This document shows positions 1 to 17,797 of a stretch of 23,318 nt of DNA, in pieces; position 1 is the stretch's first letter; each line of letters opens with the position of its first letter. Source of the DNA: CAZLYK01 sp964563495. GTDB taxonomy: Bacteria; Acidobacteriota; Blastocatellia; RBC074. Position numbers and translations under genes: made by a program. The notes under the pieces were generated by a model. It was not told where the DNA came from and did not search any database. It saw only the letters and a list, made by a program, of their open reading frames with translations. The stretch covers positions 1 through 23,318 of the forward strand of contig CAZLYK010000079.1 in the NCBI GenBank assembly GCA_964563495.1, given 5' to 3'.

Positions 1-38
1 CGGAAAGTCTAATTCAGGTGGGAACAGATCAGTAAGGA

Positions 39-176
39 AAATAGACAGGATCGACGGGATTTTTGCAGGATTAAACAGGATTTATGATAGGGAAGAGGTT
101 CTAGGCTCGATCATATACATTTTTCCCTGAGTCACCCTGTTTAATCCTGCAAAAATCCCGTCGATCCTGTCTATTT
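39..176. repeat. R1: long-loop palindromic repeat, perfect 41-nt arms
   Basis: The left arm (39-79) and right arm (136-176) are exact reverse complements over 41 nt, enclosing a 56-nt centre. The arm starts AAATAGACAGG and carries three to four ACAGGATT-like octamers. An inner stem AGGGAA (89-94) / TTCCCT (123-128) lies in the centre. The right arm contains the TAG stop (171-173) of the minus-strand cysteine-rich gene. It belongs to the same family as the repeats near 995, 4195, 11447, 14957 and 18816. A hairpin RNA or terminator role is inferred, not shown. Confidence 0.93.
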
Positions 177-380
177 CTTCTGCAGGACGACCAGTGTCTG
201 CGGATCGAAGATACGACCGGTCTTCTTCGCTGCGGCTTCCAACCTCTCCCGGATCGCGTCTATTCCGGGGGCTTCCTTGAGCGCACTATGCCAATCCAGG
301 CAATTGCGCCTGAACTTGCAGACCCAGTAACAGGCTTCGACGGCTTTTTGGCAATCATATCTTTTGCACGCGATCTGCAT
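171..380 (-). CDS. Small cysteine-rich protein of unknown function
   Basis: This is a 69-residue protein I cannot assign to a named family. It has five cysteines in the first 27 residues (C5, C10, C17, C21, C27), followed by a Lys/Arg/Glu-rich helical-looking half. That suggests a small metal-binding or disulphide-bearing fold, but the spacing matches no zinc-ribbon pattern I know. No signal peptide or membrane segment is visible. The start is well supported: an unusually strong Shine-Dalgarno (GGAGGGAGG) lies just upstream of the ATG. It sits 51 nt downstream of ssb on the same strand and is probably co-transcribed with it. Its TAG stop lies inside the outer edge of palindrome R1. The strong ribosome site and operon position argue that it is real; its function is unknown. 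Confidence 0.7.
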   Translation of the reverse strand: MQIACKRYDCQKAVEACYWVCKFRRNCLDWHSALKEAPGIDAIRERLEAAAKKTGRIFDPQTLVVLQKK

Positions 381-431
381 AATTACCTCCCTCCTTCCCG
401 TCTTCCGCCAATTGAAAGCTGTGGCGCCGAA

Positions 432-920
432 TTAAAACGGGATCTCGTCTTCCTCGATGCTGACCAGTTCTTTGCCGGTCTGCTTATTAATGGCTCGTTT
501 GTTAGCTTTGGCCGGGGTCTTGGCGGCGGGTTTGGCCTCTTCGACCTGAACCGCCGTTTCAACCGCAGCCGGGTTCTGGCCGGTGGTCTCCTGGCGCTGG
601 CCCAGAAATTGGATATCGGTCGCGGTCACCTCGGGGCTGACTCGCGTCTGGCCTTCACGGTCGGTGTACTCTTCGAGTCTCAGGCGACCTTCGAGGTAGA
701 CCTGTCTCCCCCTCGCCAGATACTCGTTCGCCAACTCGGCCTGACGCCCCCAGACGCTCACCCGAAACCAGGTCGTGTGCTCCTCGGTCTGACCGGCGAC
801 GTTCTTCCGCTTCTCCGTCGTCGCCACAGACATCTTGCAGACTGCCGTCCCCTGCGGCGTGTACCTCAGCTCAGGGTCCCGACCCAGATACCCGACAATC
901 GTGATCTTGTTGAATGACAT
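432..920 (-). CDS. ssb: Single-stranded DNA-binding protein
   Basis: SSB binds single-stranded DNA during replication, repair and recombination, and recruits partner proteins through its acidic tail. The 162-residue product has the OB-fold opening MSFNKITIVGYLGRDPELRY and the segment TTWFRVSVWGRQAE within residues 1 to about 108. A low-complexity Ala/Lys/Glu linker follows, and the last residues are EEDEIPF, matching the conserved acidic D-I/D-x-P-F tip. Length is usual for bacterial SSB. A GGAGG ribosome site precedes the ATG, and a good promoter lies at 953-981. A small cysteine-rich gene follows on the same strand. Upstream, on the same strand, is def, separated by palindrome R2, so ssb probably starts its own transcript. 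Confidence 0.97.
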   Translation of the reverse strand: MSFNKITIVGYLGRDPELRYTPQGTAVCKMSVATTEKRKNVAGQTEEHTTWFRVSVWGRQAELANEYLARGRQVYLEGRLRLEEYTDREGQTRVSPEVTATDIQFLGQRQETTGQNPAAVETAVQVEEAKPAAKTPAKANKRAINKQTGKELVSIEEDEIPF

Positions 921-952
921 ATCCGTTAACCCTCCTTTTCAGGAACGCGCGC

Positions 953-981
953 AGTCTAGCTCAGGTGAGACGATGTGTCAA
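953..981 (-). promoter_or_regulatory. Sigma70-type promoter for ssb
   Basis: On the minus strand TTGACA (981-976) is followed after 17 nt by TAGACT (958-953). The -35 is a perfect match, the spacer is optimal, and the -10 matches 4 of 6. The predicted start near 946 leaves a leader of about 25 nt containing the GGAGG ribosome site. It lies between palindrome R2 and ssb, as expected if R2 ends the def transcript. Confidence 0.6.
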
Positions 982-994
982 GTATGAAACAACA

Positions 995-1081
995 AAATAG
1001 ACAGGCCGGACAAAATTTTTGCAGGATTTGACGGGGAGATTCCCTGTCAAATCCTGCAAAAATCTTGTCCGGCCTGCCTAT

Positions 1082-1083
<2 letters not shown>
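995..1083. repeat. R2: short-loop palindromic repeat between def and ssb
   Basis: The arms 995-1037 and 1041-1083 pair over 43 positions around a 3-nt centre. The exceptions are two A-C mismatches (1001/1077 and 1014/1064) and one G-T pair (1033/1045). The outer edge is AAATAGACAGG. The def stop codon TAA (1082-1084) overlaps the outer edge. The arm sequence is distinctive (CCGGACAA where other copies have TTGACAGG), yet the opposite arm changes with it. Confidence 0.92.
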
Positions 1084-1594
<511 letters not shown>

Positions 1595-1643
1595 TTTCTC
1601 CTGTTTCTCCTTCTAACTTCTCACAACCCGCCTGAGCCACGGA

Positions 1644-2819
1644 TCAATAATCGAGCAGTTGGCGTTGATAATTTTCAAAGTTTCGCTTCATCTCTTTGAT
1701 CGAATCGCCGCCGAACTTGTCGCCGGCGGCGCGAGCCAGAACGATCGCGATCATGGCTTCGCCGATCACGCCGGCCGCCGGAACGGCGGTCACGTCAGAG
1801 CGCTCGAAATCGGAGTCCATGGGCTCCTTGGTCTCTATGCTGACGCTGCGCAGTCGCTTGCGCAAGGTCGCAATCGGTTTTAAATATCCGCGAACTCTCA
1901 ATTCTTCGCCGTTGGTCATACCGCCTTCCAGACCGCCGGCCCGGTTTGAGGTCCTACCAAACGAATGTGAAGCGTTATTGTACCAGATTTCGTCGTGAAC
2001 TTGGGAGCCGGGGCGCATGGAGTTGGCGACACCATCGCCGATCTCTACGGCTTTGACGGCGTGGATGGACATGATCGCCTGAGCCAGTTGGCCGTCGAGC
2101 TTGGCGGTCCAACTGGTGTGAGAGCCCAGGCCGGGGGGGCACCCCCTGGCGACGACCTCGAAAATTCCCCCAAGCGTATCGCCCTCTTCGCCGCCGGCCC
2201 GATCGATGCGCTCGATCATGCGAGCCTCGGCCTGTTTATCGACGCAGCGGAGCATGGCGTCGTCGTAGACGGCCAGAATCTGCTCCCAATCGATCTCTCT
2301 GTTTTCGACCGCGATTTCGCCCAATTGCAAGACGTGGCTGGCGAGTTGGATGTTGAGTTCGCGGAGCAGCAGCCTGGCGAAGGCTCCGACGGCGACTCGC
2401 ATGGTCGTTTCCCGGGCGCTGGCGCGTTCCAGGATATCGCGCAGGTCGCGGCGGTCGTATTTCAGGCCACCGACCAGGTCGGCGTGACCGGGGCGCGGGC
2501 GGACCACTCGACGATCACGGTCGGGCGGATTCGCTGGCTTCTCGGCGGCCATGACTTCGAGCCAGTTGGGGAAATCCCTGTTTTCGACCATGATTGCGAT
2601 CGGCGAACCGAGCGTCTCTCCGTGCCGTACACCCGAGAGAATCTGAATCGTGTCGGTCTCGATCTTCATGCGGCCGCCCCGGCCGTATCCCTGCTGCCGC
2701 CGCCACAGCTCGTGGTTGATGAAATCCTGGCTGATCGGCAGCCCGGCGGGCAGCCCTTCGATGGTCGCAACCAATGCGCGTCCGTGCGATTCGCCTGCGG
2801 TGGTAAAATTGAAACTCAT
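1644..2819 (-). CDS. aroC: Chorismate synthase
   Basis: Chorismate synthase converts 5-enolpyruvylshikimate-3-phosphate to chorismate, the last step of the shikimate pathway, and needs reduced FMN. The start MSFNFTTAGESHGRA was chosen because the family begins just ahead of the GESHG signature (here residues 9-13). The same frame stays open 51 codons further upstream, but that part has no family similarity and runs into the divergent promoter region. Other family segments are RPGHADLVGGLKYDRRD and, near residue 340, RSDVTAVPAAGVIGEAM. The 391-residue length is typical. No strong Shine-Dalgarno is visible. def follows on the same strand; a Tat-type oxidoreductase gene is divergent. Confidence 0.97.
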   Translation of the reverse strand: MSFNFTTAGESHGRALVATIEGLPAGLPISQDFINHELWRRQQGYGRGGRMKIETDTIQILSGVRHGETLGSPIAIMVENRDFPNWLEVMAAEKPANPPDRDRRVVRPRPGHADLVGGLKYDRRDLRDILERASARETTMRVAVGAFARLLLRELNIQLASHVLQLGEIAVENREIDWEQILAVYDDAMLRCVDKQAEARMIERIDRAGGEEGDTLGGIFEVVARGCPPGLGSHTSWTAKLDGQLAQAIMSIHAVKAVEIGDGVANSMRPGSQVHDEIWYNNASHSFGRTSNRAGGLEGGMTNGEELRVRGYLKPIATLRKRLRSVSIETKEPMDSDFERSDVTAVPAAGVIGEAMIAIVLARAAGDKFGGDSIKEMKRNFENYQRQLLDY

Positions 2820-2836
2820 AAATTCAAGATAGAAAT

Positions 2837-2867
2837 GATCAACAGGGTTTTTCCGGGATTTGACAAG
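2837..2867 (+). repeat. R12: decayed single arm of the palindrome family
   Basis: The segment reads like one arm of the family (compare 50-75 in R1): an ACAGGG box, a T-run, CCGGGATT and then TGACAAG, with several substitutions and no matching second arm. It lies in the divergent aroC/oxidoreductase intergenic region. Its end carries the TTGACA proposed as a -35 box. Confidence 0.6.
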
Positions 2868-2890
2868 ACCGGGTGAAGAGAAAGTATAGT
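2860..2890 (+). promoter_or_regulatory. Possible promoter for the Tat-type oxidoreductase
   Basis: TTGACA (2860-2865) is separated by 19 nt from TATAGT (2885-2890). The -35 is perfect and the -10 is good, but the spacer is 2 nt longer than optimal. The -35 box lies inside decayed repeat arm R12. The predicted start would give a leader of about 60 nt. Confidence 0.35.
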
Positions 2891-2958
2891 TTCCCGGGTT
2901 GAATTGGATCAACCTGTCAGCCCATCTACAAACGATCAAATCAACCTTGAGAAGACCA

Positions 2959-4191
2959 ATGAAAAATACCAATCTTATCAGCCGCCGGGCGTTCGTTTCC
3001 GCCTCAACGGCCTCGCTGGTCGCTTATGCCGCGGGGAGGGGCAGGATCCTGGGCGCCAACAACCGTCTCCGCGTAGGCGTCATCGGATGCGGCGGGATGG
3101 CCACCGGCCATATGAACGCGCTCTTGAAGATGAAGGAATCGGATAACGTCGAGATCGTGGCGGTCTGCGACGTCTACCAGAAGCGACTGGAGGAGGCCTC
3201 AGCCCTGACACAGGGCCGGGCGATCAAAGACTACCGCGCACTGCTCGATCAAAAAGAGATCGACTATGTTTTGATTGCGACTCCGGAGCACTGGCACGGG
3301 AAGATGACCCTCGACGCGGCCGACGCGGGAAAGCACATCTACTGTGAAAAGCCCATGACCTATTCGATAGATGAAGCGAAGAAGGTCGTCAGTAAGATCG
3401 GGCAGACCAGGGTCAAGCTGCAGGTCGGCGTCCAGGGTATGTCCGATGACTCGTACGAGACGGCTCAGCGTTACATCAAGCAGGGCGCGATCGGCAAGGT
3501 CGTTCAGGCCCAGATCGATTATTCGCGAAATTACAAGGATGATTTCTGGGTCGGGCAGATGGACGAAGGGGTCAAACCCGGGGTCAATCTGGACTGGAGC
3601 GCCTGGCTCGGGCCAGCGCCGAAACGCCCGTACGACCCGGACCGGTTCTTTCACTGGCGCCGGTACTGGGATTATTCGGGCGGCATCGCGACAGATCTCT
3701 TTGTCCACCGGATTACCCGCATGATCAAGGCGCTGGATCTGAAATTCCCGGACCGGGTCGTCGGGACGGGCGGTAAGTGGGAGTTCGCCTCCAGCGCGGC
3801 GGAGATTCCCGACACTTTCGATATGCTCTGCGATTACCCCGGAGGTCCGACGGTCGTGGTCCTCTCGTCGATGGCCAATGACACGCCGATCCCGCACGTC
3901 ATCCGCGGCCACCTGGCGACGCTCGAATTCACCCGCCAGGGTTTCGTCATCCGGCCGCAACGCGATTTCGGCGAAGGCAAAAGCGAGATCGTTCACACCA
4001 AGACCGGCGGCGAAGACATCACCCTCCATCACCGCAACCTGCACGAAGCGATCCGCAGCAACGCCCCGCTCAAATGCGACGTCATGCTGGGTTATTACGG
4101 CGTCGTCGCCGTCCGCCTGGCCATCGAATCGTATCGCCGGAGCAAATATATGAAGTGGGATGGCCGGCGCGAAAAGGGGATTGCGGCTTAG
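2959..4191 (+). CDS. Tat-type Gfo/Idh/MocA family oxidoreductase
   Basis: This is a predicted NAD(P)-dependent dehydrogenase of the Gfo/Idh/MocA family, which oxidises or reduces sugars, inositols or sugar acids; the substrate here is unknown. The 410-residue product starts MKNTNLISRRAFVSAS, a twin-arginine-like signal followed by an Ala-rich stretch, so export folded with its cofactor is likely. The Rossmann motif VGVIGCGGMATGH (39-51) and the EKP motif (E130-P132, with the family's catalytic lysine K131) are both clear. The frame is open 20 codons upstream, but this start places the Tat motif at the N-terminus. A second such gene is at 7273. It converges on uvrB, with palindrome R3 filling the gap and starting 3 nt after its stop. 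Confidence 0.88.
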   Translation: MKNTNLISRRAFVSASTASLVAYAAGRGRILGANNRLRVGVIGCGGMATGHMNALLKMKESDNVEIVAVCDVYQKRLEEASALTQGRAIKDYRALLDQKEIDYVLIATPEHWHGKMTLDAADAGKHIYCEKPMTYSIDEAKKVVSKIGQTRVKLQVGVQGMSDDSYETAQRYIKQGAIGKVVQAQIDYSRNYKDDFWVGQMDEGVKPGVNLDWSAWLGPAPKRPYDPDRFFHWRRYWDYSGGIATDLFVHRITRMIKALDLKFPDRVVGTGGKWEFASSAAEIPDTFDMLCDYPGGPTVVVLSSMANDTPIPHVIRGHLATLEFTRQGFVIRPQRDFGEGKSEIVHTKTGGEDITLHHRNLHEAIRSNAPLKCDVMLGYYGVVAVRLAIESYRRSKYMKWDGRREKGIAA

Positions 4192-4194
4192 TTC

Positions 4195-4277
4195 AAATAG
4201 ACAGGATAGACAGGATTTTTGCAGGATTGGACAAGATGTTTAACCCTGCAAAAATCCTGTCAATCCTGTCTCTATTT
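4195..4277. repeat. R3: palindromic repeat between convergent genes
   Basis: The left arm 4195-4225 and right arm 4245-4277 pair, with a 2-nt insertion in the right arm, around a 19-nt centre. The arms begin AAATAG at both outer edges and share the TTTTTGCAGG core with R1 and R2. The repeat fills the gap between the oxidoreductase stop (4189-4191) and the uvrB stop (4281-4283), with 3 nt on each side. Confidence 0.9.
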
Positions 4278-4280
4278 ATC

Positions 4281-6269
<1,989 letters not shown>

Positions 6270-6275
6270 AACTTG

Positions 6276-6551
6276 TCAATCCCTCAAATCCACGATCCAG
6301 GCTTGCGGGCAGTGTCGACCGACCAGGGTCGCATTTAAATTGACCCACTGCACCGGGGCGTCGAGGATATTTGAATCCGACGTTACCACGATCTGCCGCG
6401 AAGCGCGCAAAATTTTATCGGGGTTCATTTCGACTTCGACGCTCCACGGCCAGCCGTGCTCAGACGACAGCTCCCGGACCCGTTGCGCCAGCCGGCCGCT
6501 GTTCGAGACGGGCTGATCAAAAAACCAGACCGCGTCCTCGCGGTCGCACAA
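6276..6551 (-). pseudogene. Truncated DUF434/DUF5616-type protein, C-terminal part only
   Basis: The reading frame contains VWFFDQPVSNSGRLAQRV, then WPWSVEVEMNPDKIL and VVTSDSNILD. I recognise this from memory as the C-terminal part of the uncharacterised DUF434/DUF5616 proteins, which are longer at the N-terminus and carry a DGFN-type segment missing here. Only about 91 codons remain, from a possible TTG. The family similarity begins directly after a short hairpin (6528-6545) belonging to repeat family H, so the upstream half looks lost or displaced at that element. The stop lies 6 nt before the uvrB ATG, and the end of the frame carries the uvrB ribosome site. It may still be translated as a leader-type ORF. 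The family call is from motif memory only. Confidence 0.55.
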
Positions 6552-6559
6552 ACGTGAAA
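6528..6559. repeat. Partial copy of hairpin repeat family H
   Basis: The 32 nt from 6528 to 6559 are identical to 8624-8655. They form a 7-bp stem GACCGCG/CGCGGTC around TCCT, followed by GCACAAACGTGAAA. The left arm beyond the stem is missing and is replaced by DUF434-like coding sequence. Confidence 0.85.
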
Positions 6560-6741
6560 CTTGCGATAGTTCACAATTTTAATTGATCTGGCTGAAGAAG
6601 TAGTGCAGGATTCATTCCTCAAAGCTTTAAATTACTGTCGGGCGTTAAGTTGTCCGTGTTCCGATCCGGAGCGGCGCTTCCTGCAAGGAGGGCTCGCTGC
6701 GGTTATCCATCAATAAAACCCCAACATTTAAGGAGGAATCA

Positions 6742-7167
6742 ATGGGCAAGATCAACGTGGGACGCGTCCTGCTGGGTGGTTTGGTCGCAGGAGTGGTATT
6801 GAACATCGGTGAATATTTGTTCAACGAAGTGCTTATGGCTGAAGCCATGAGATCGGATCTCAGCCGGCTCAATCTGCAGCCGCCGGGTGGCACATTCATC
6901 ATCAGGGCGGTCGGGATGACGTTTATTCTCGGAATCGTCCTCGTCTACCTTTATGCCGCGATCAGGCCCCGCTTCGGCGCCGGTTGGAAAACGGCGGTCT
7001 GTGCGGGGTTGTTCGCATGGTTCTTCGTCTATCTATATGCCGGTTACATCAATTTTGCGATCGGCATAGGTTCGGCGCAGCCGTTTTTGATCGCTCTGGT
7101 CTGGGGCATCATCGAGTATTGCGCCGCAGCCATCGCCGGCGCGTGGGTATATCAAGAGACGGCGTAG
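6742..7167 (+). CDS. Small four-helix membrane protein of unknown function
   Basis: I do not recognise a named family. The 141-residue protein has four likely membrane segments, at about residues 7-29, 52-74, 84-106 and 113-136. The first is glycine-rich (GRVLLGGLVAGVVLNIGEYL). Short loops separate the helices, and a more polar stretch (residues 32-50) follows helix 1. There is no cleavable signal peptide, catalytic motif or cysteine cluster. The start is firm: AAGGAGG at 6730-6736, five bases before the ATG. It is a single gene between the uvrB region (divergent) and the second oxidoreductase. Decayed palindrome R4 begins 3 nt after its TAG stop. An inner-membrane location is clear; the role is unknown. 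Confidence 0.82.
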   Translation: MGKINVGRVLLGGLVAGVVLNIGEYLFNEVLMAEAMRSDLSRLNLQPPGGTFIIRAVGMTFILGIVLVYLYAAIRPRFGAGWKTAVCAGLFAWFFVYLYAGYINFAIGIGSAQPFLIALVWGIIEYCAAAIAGAWVYQETA

Positions 7168-7170
7168 AGG

Positions 7171-7250
7171 GATAATCGACCGGGTCAACAGCCCGGCTGC
7201 ATGATTCTTGCTCAATCCTGCAGCCAGCTTGTCGATCCGGTCAATTGATC
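7171..7250. repeat. R4: diverged palindromic repeat
   Basis: The left part (7171-7206) and right part (7214-7250) are imperfect inverted copies. Reading inward, each side has GATAA or GATCAATT, then a GACCGG box, a GACA or CAACA box, and GGCTGCAGGATT or GGCTGCATGATT. The order of boxes is that of the AATAGACAGG family, but the sequence has drifted towards GC. It starts 3 nt after the membrane-protein stop and ends 22 nt before the next ATG. Confidence 0.65.
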
Positions 7251-7272
7251 ACGAAAATTCGAGGTAACCGGG

Positions 7273-8595
<1,323 letters not shown>

Positions 8596-8599
8596 GTAA

Positions 8600-8665
8600 T
8601 TATAGCGATTTTCACGTTTGTGCGACCGCGTCCTCGCGGTCGCACAAACGTGAAAATCGCTGTAA
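8600..8665. repeat. Complete copy of hairpin repeat family H
   Basis: The arms 8605-8630 and 8635-8660 are exact reverse complements over 26 nt around a TCCT loop. Pairing extends outward to 8600/8665 with one G-T pair. The stem is GC-rich near the loop (GCGACCGCG/CGCGGTCGC). No U-run follows on either strand, so it is not a classic intrinsic terminator. It starts just after the oxidoreductase stop at 8595. Confidence 0.93.
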
Positions 8666-8704
8666 ATGGACGGGACTAACAGGATTTTTTCAAGATTGGA
8701 CATG

Positions 8705-8706
<2 letters not shown>
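8664..8706 (+). repeat. R5: decayed single repeat arm overlapping the uxaC start
   Basis: Aligned without gaps to the R3 left arm (from 4195), this segment matches most of 44 positions, including ACAGGATTTTT and AGATTGGACA. No second arm is present. The arm's terminal GGACAAGATG has become GGACATGATG, so the two candidate uxaC start codons (8702 and 8705) lie inside repeat-derived sequence. Confidence 0.75.
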
Positions 8707-10120
<1,414 letters not shown>

Positions 10121-10126
<6 letters not shown>

Positions 10127-10152
10127 ACGCCTGGTCAAATCCTGCCTGTTTT
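10121..10152. repeat. R6: remnant of the palindrome family between uxaC and folC
   Basis: The segment keeps the GAATAGAC outer edge and then TCAAATCCTGCCTGTTT, which resembles the inward part of a right arm, as if the middle had been deleted. It supplies the uxaC stop codon (TAG 10124-10126). The same frame as folC is open through it from a TTG at 10119. Confidence 0.5.
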
Positions 10153-10160
10153 ACGAGCGA

Positions 10161-11462
10161 ATGAACTTCGAGCAATCGATCAGATACCTCTACAGCCTGG
10201 GCCACGAAACGCTGGCCATGAAGCTGGGCCTGGAGACCGTGCGCATCCTCGCCCGCGGATTGGGTCAACCGGAGCAAAAATTTCCTGCCGTACACATCGC
10301 CGGGACCAACGGCAAGGGATCGACGGCTGCCTTGACCGAGGCGATCCTGCGTGCCGCCGGTTATCGGGTCGGGCTCTATACCTCGCCGCATCTGGTCACG
10401 ATCACTGAACGCATCAGGGTCGATGGGAAGCCGATTGAAGATGATGTTTTCGCCCGCAGGGCCGGCGAAGTCAGATCGGCGAGCGAGAGATTGGTCGAGT
10501 CTGGGGAGCTGGGGGCGCCACCGACTTTCTTCGAGCAGGTGACCATGATCGCCTATCTATATTTTGCCGAGATGCGGGTCGAACTGGCCGTCTTGGAAGT
10601 CGGGCTCGGAGGTCGCCTCGATGCGACCAATCTCTGTCATCCGGTCGTGACTGCGATCACGCCCGTCGGTCTTGATCACCAGCGATACCTCGGCGAAACC
10701 TTGCCGGAGATTGCCGGAGAAAAAGCGGGGATTATCAAAACAGGTGTGCCGGTGGTGGTCGCGCCGCAGAAGGAGGAAGCGATGCGCGTGATCGCCGCTC
10801 GCGCCGCGGAACTGAGCGCACCTCTCATCCCGGTCTCAAATCAGGCGGCAGTAGCGGAAAAAACAGGCTCTTCAGGCAGATACCGCCTGCGCTACCGCAA
10901 TCTACCTGAGGCCAGGCTGGGCTTGCGCGGCAGATATCAGGTCACCAACGCACTGACCGCGATCCATATCGCTCAAAGCCTGATTGACGTGGGGTGGAAG
11001 ATCCCGGTCGCTGCAATCATAGAGGGTTTGGAGCGCGCGCAATGGCCCGGCCGTCTGGAGTTGATCGAAAGCCCATCCGGTCAGGCTCCGATCCTGCTCG
11101 ATGGCGCGCACAACCCGGACGGCGCGCGTGCACTGAGGGATTTTCTTGAAGAGCACTACTCGCAAATGCCCGTCACTCTGATCTTCGGCGCGATGCAGGA
11201 TAAAGCCATTTCAGAGATGACCGAGATCCTCTTCCCGGCGGCGAAGAGGATTATCCTGACCAAAATCACCAACCCGCGCGCCGCCGACCCGGTTCTGGTA
11301 GCCAAGAGATCGAGAGGGAAAAGAGACCTGATCGTCTCGGGAGATGTGTGCGAGGCTTTGGCTGAAGGCCGGCGCGTCACGCCGGCTGACGGATTGATCG
11401 TCGCCTGCGGCTCTTTGTTTCTGATCGGAGAGATCAGGCGGGTGTTGAATAGACAGGATTGA
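10161..11462 (+). CDS. folC: Folylpolyglutamate synthase / dihydrofolate synthase
   Basis: FolC adds glutamate to dihydropteroate and folates. It is an ATP-dependent Mur-ligase-type enzyme of the cytoplasm. The 433-residue product has the P-loop AGTNGKGST (47-55), TSPHL, GLGGRLDATN (148-157), VGLDHQRYLG, and LLDGAHNPDGARAL in the C-terminal domain. The ATG at 10161 was preferred because MNFEQSIRYLYSLG is a typical family opening. An in-frame TTG at 10119 overlaps the end of uxaC and would add 14 repeat-derived residues. The gene runs into palindrome R7: its last four residues (NRQD) and TGA stop are encoded by the repeat, in mirror image to the convergent gene. Confidence 0.95.
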   Translation: MNFEQSIRYLYSLGHETLAMKLGLETVRILARGLGQPEQKFPAVHIAGTNGKGSTAALTEAILRAAGYRVGLYTSPHLVTITERIRVDGKPIEDDVFARRAGEVRSASERLVESGELGAPPTFFEQVTMIAYLYFAEMRVELAVLEVGLGGRLDATNLCHPVVTAITPVGLDHQRYLGETLPEIAGEKAGIIKTGVPVVVAPQKEEAMRVIAARAAELSAPLIPVSNQAAVAEKTGSSGRYRLRYRNLPEARLGLRGRYQVTNALTAIHIAQSLIDVGWKIPVAAIIEGLERAQWPGRLELIESPSGQAPILLDGAHNPDGARALRDFLEEHYSQMPVTLIFGAMQDKAISEMTEILFPAAKRIILTKITNPRAADPVLVAKRSRGKRDLIVSGDVCEALAEGRRVTPADGLIVACGSLFLIGEIRRVLNRQD

Positions 11463-11520
11463 CAGGATGATTTGCAGGATTGGACAAGATACATCTTGTC
11501 CAATCCTGCAAATCATCCTG

Positions 11521-11536
<16 letters not shown>
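11447..11536. repeat. R7: perfect 90-bp palindrome with 44-nt arms
   Basis: The arms 11447-11490 and 11493-11536 are exact reverse complements over 44 nt, with only AC (11491-11492) between them. The arm holds GACAGGATT, GACAGGATG, GCAGGATTG and GACAAGAT in tandem. It contains the TGA stop of folC (11460-11462) and, symmetrically, the TGA stop of the TPR/ASPIC gene (complement of 11521-11523). Each gene ends Asn-Arg-Gln-Asp-stop. Its position between convergent genes suits a bidirectional terminator or 3'-end stabiliser (inference). Confidence 0.97.
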
Positions 11537-14946
<3,410 letters not shown>

Positions 14947-14956
14947 AATCCCTTTG

Positions 14957-15096
14957 AATAATCGACAGGATTGACNNNNNNNNNNNNNNNNNNNNNNNNN
15001 NNNNNNNNNNNNNNNNNNNNNNNNNNNNNNNNNNNNNNNNNNNNNNNNNNNNNNNNNNNNNNNNNNNNNNNNNNNATTTCTTGTCAATCCTGTCGA

Positions 15097-15101
<5 letters not shown>
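14957..15101. repeat. R8: palindromic repeat interrupted by the assembly gap
   Basis: The left flank of the gap (14957-14975, AATAATCGACAGGATTGAC) and the right flank (15083-15101) are exact reverse complements over 19 nt. They have the AAT(A)ATCGACAGG outer edge of the family. The inner parts of both arms lie in the N run. The lepB stop TAA (15097-15099) is inside the right edge. Confidence 0.85.
14976..15075. other. Assembly gap of exactly 100 N
   Basis: Positions 14976-15075 are all N, a standard placeholder length. The gap lies inside palindrome R8, so the hairpin most likely broke the assembly. The true length is unknown. Confidence 0.99.
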
Positions 15102-15867
<766 letters not shown>

Positions 15868-15884
15868 ATCAGTCCTATTTTACC

Positions 15885-17771
<1,887 letters not shown>

Positions 17772-17797
17772 CTTTAATATTTTGGCACGTCGAGCGC

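Noticed and set aside
39..176. CRISPR array or tRNA-like structure at the AATAGACAGG repeats
   Set aside because: Copies are dispersed inverted repeats, not regularly spaced direct repeats with spacers, and none folds as a cloverleaf with tRNA motifs.
288..917. A 209-codon open frame antisense to ssb
   Set aside because: It is the complement of a clear SSB gene; the translation has no domain and reflects high-GC third-position bias.
2820..2972. The 51-codon upstream extension of the aroC frame
   Set aside because: It runs across repeat remnant R12 and into the divergent oxidoreductase gene; chorismate synthases start just before GESHG.
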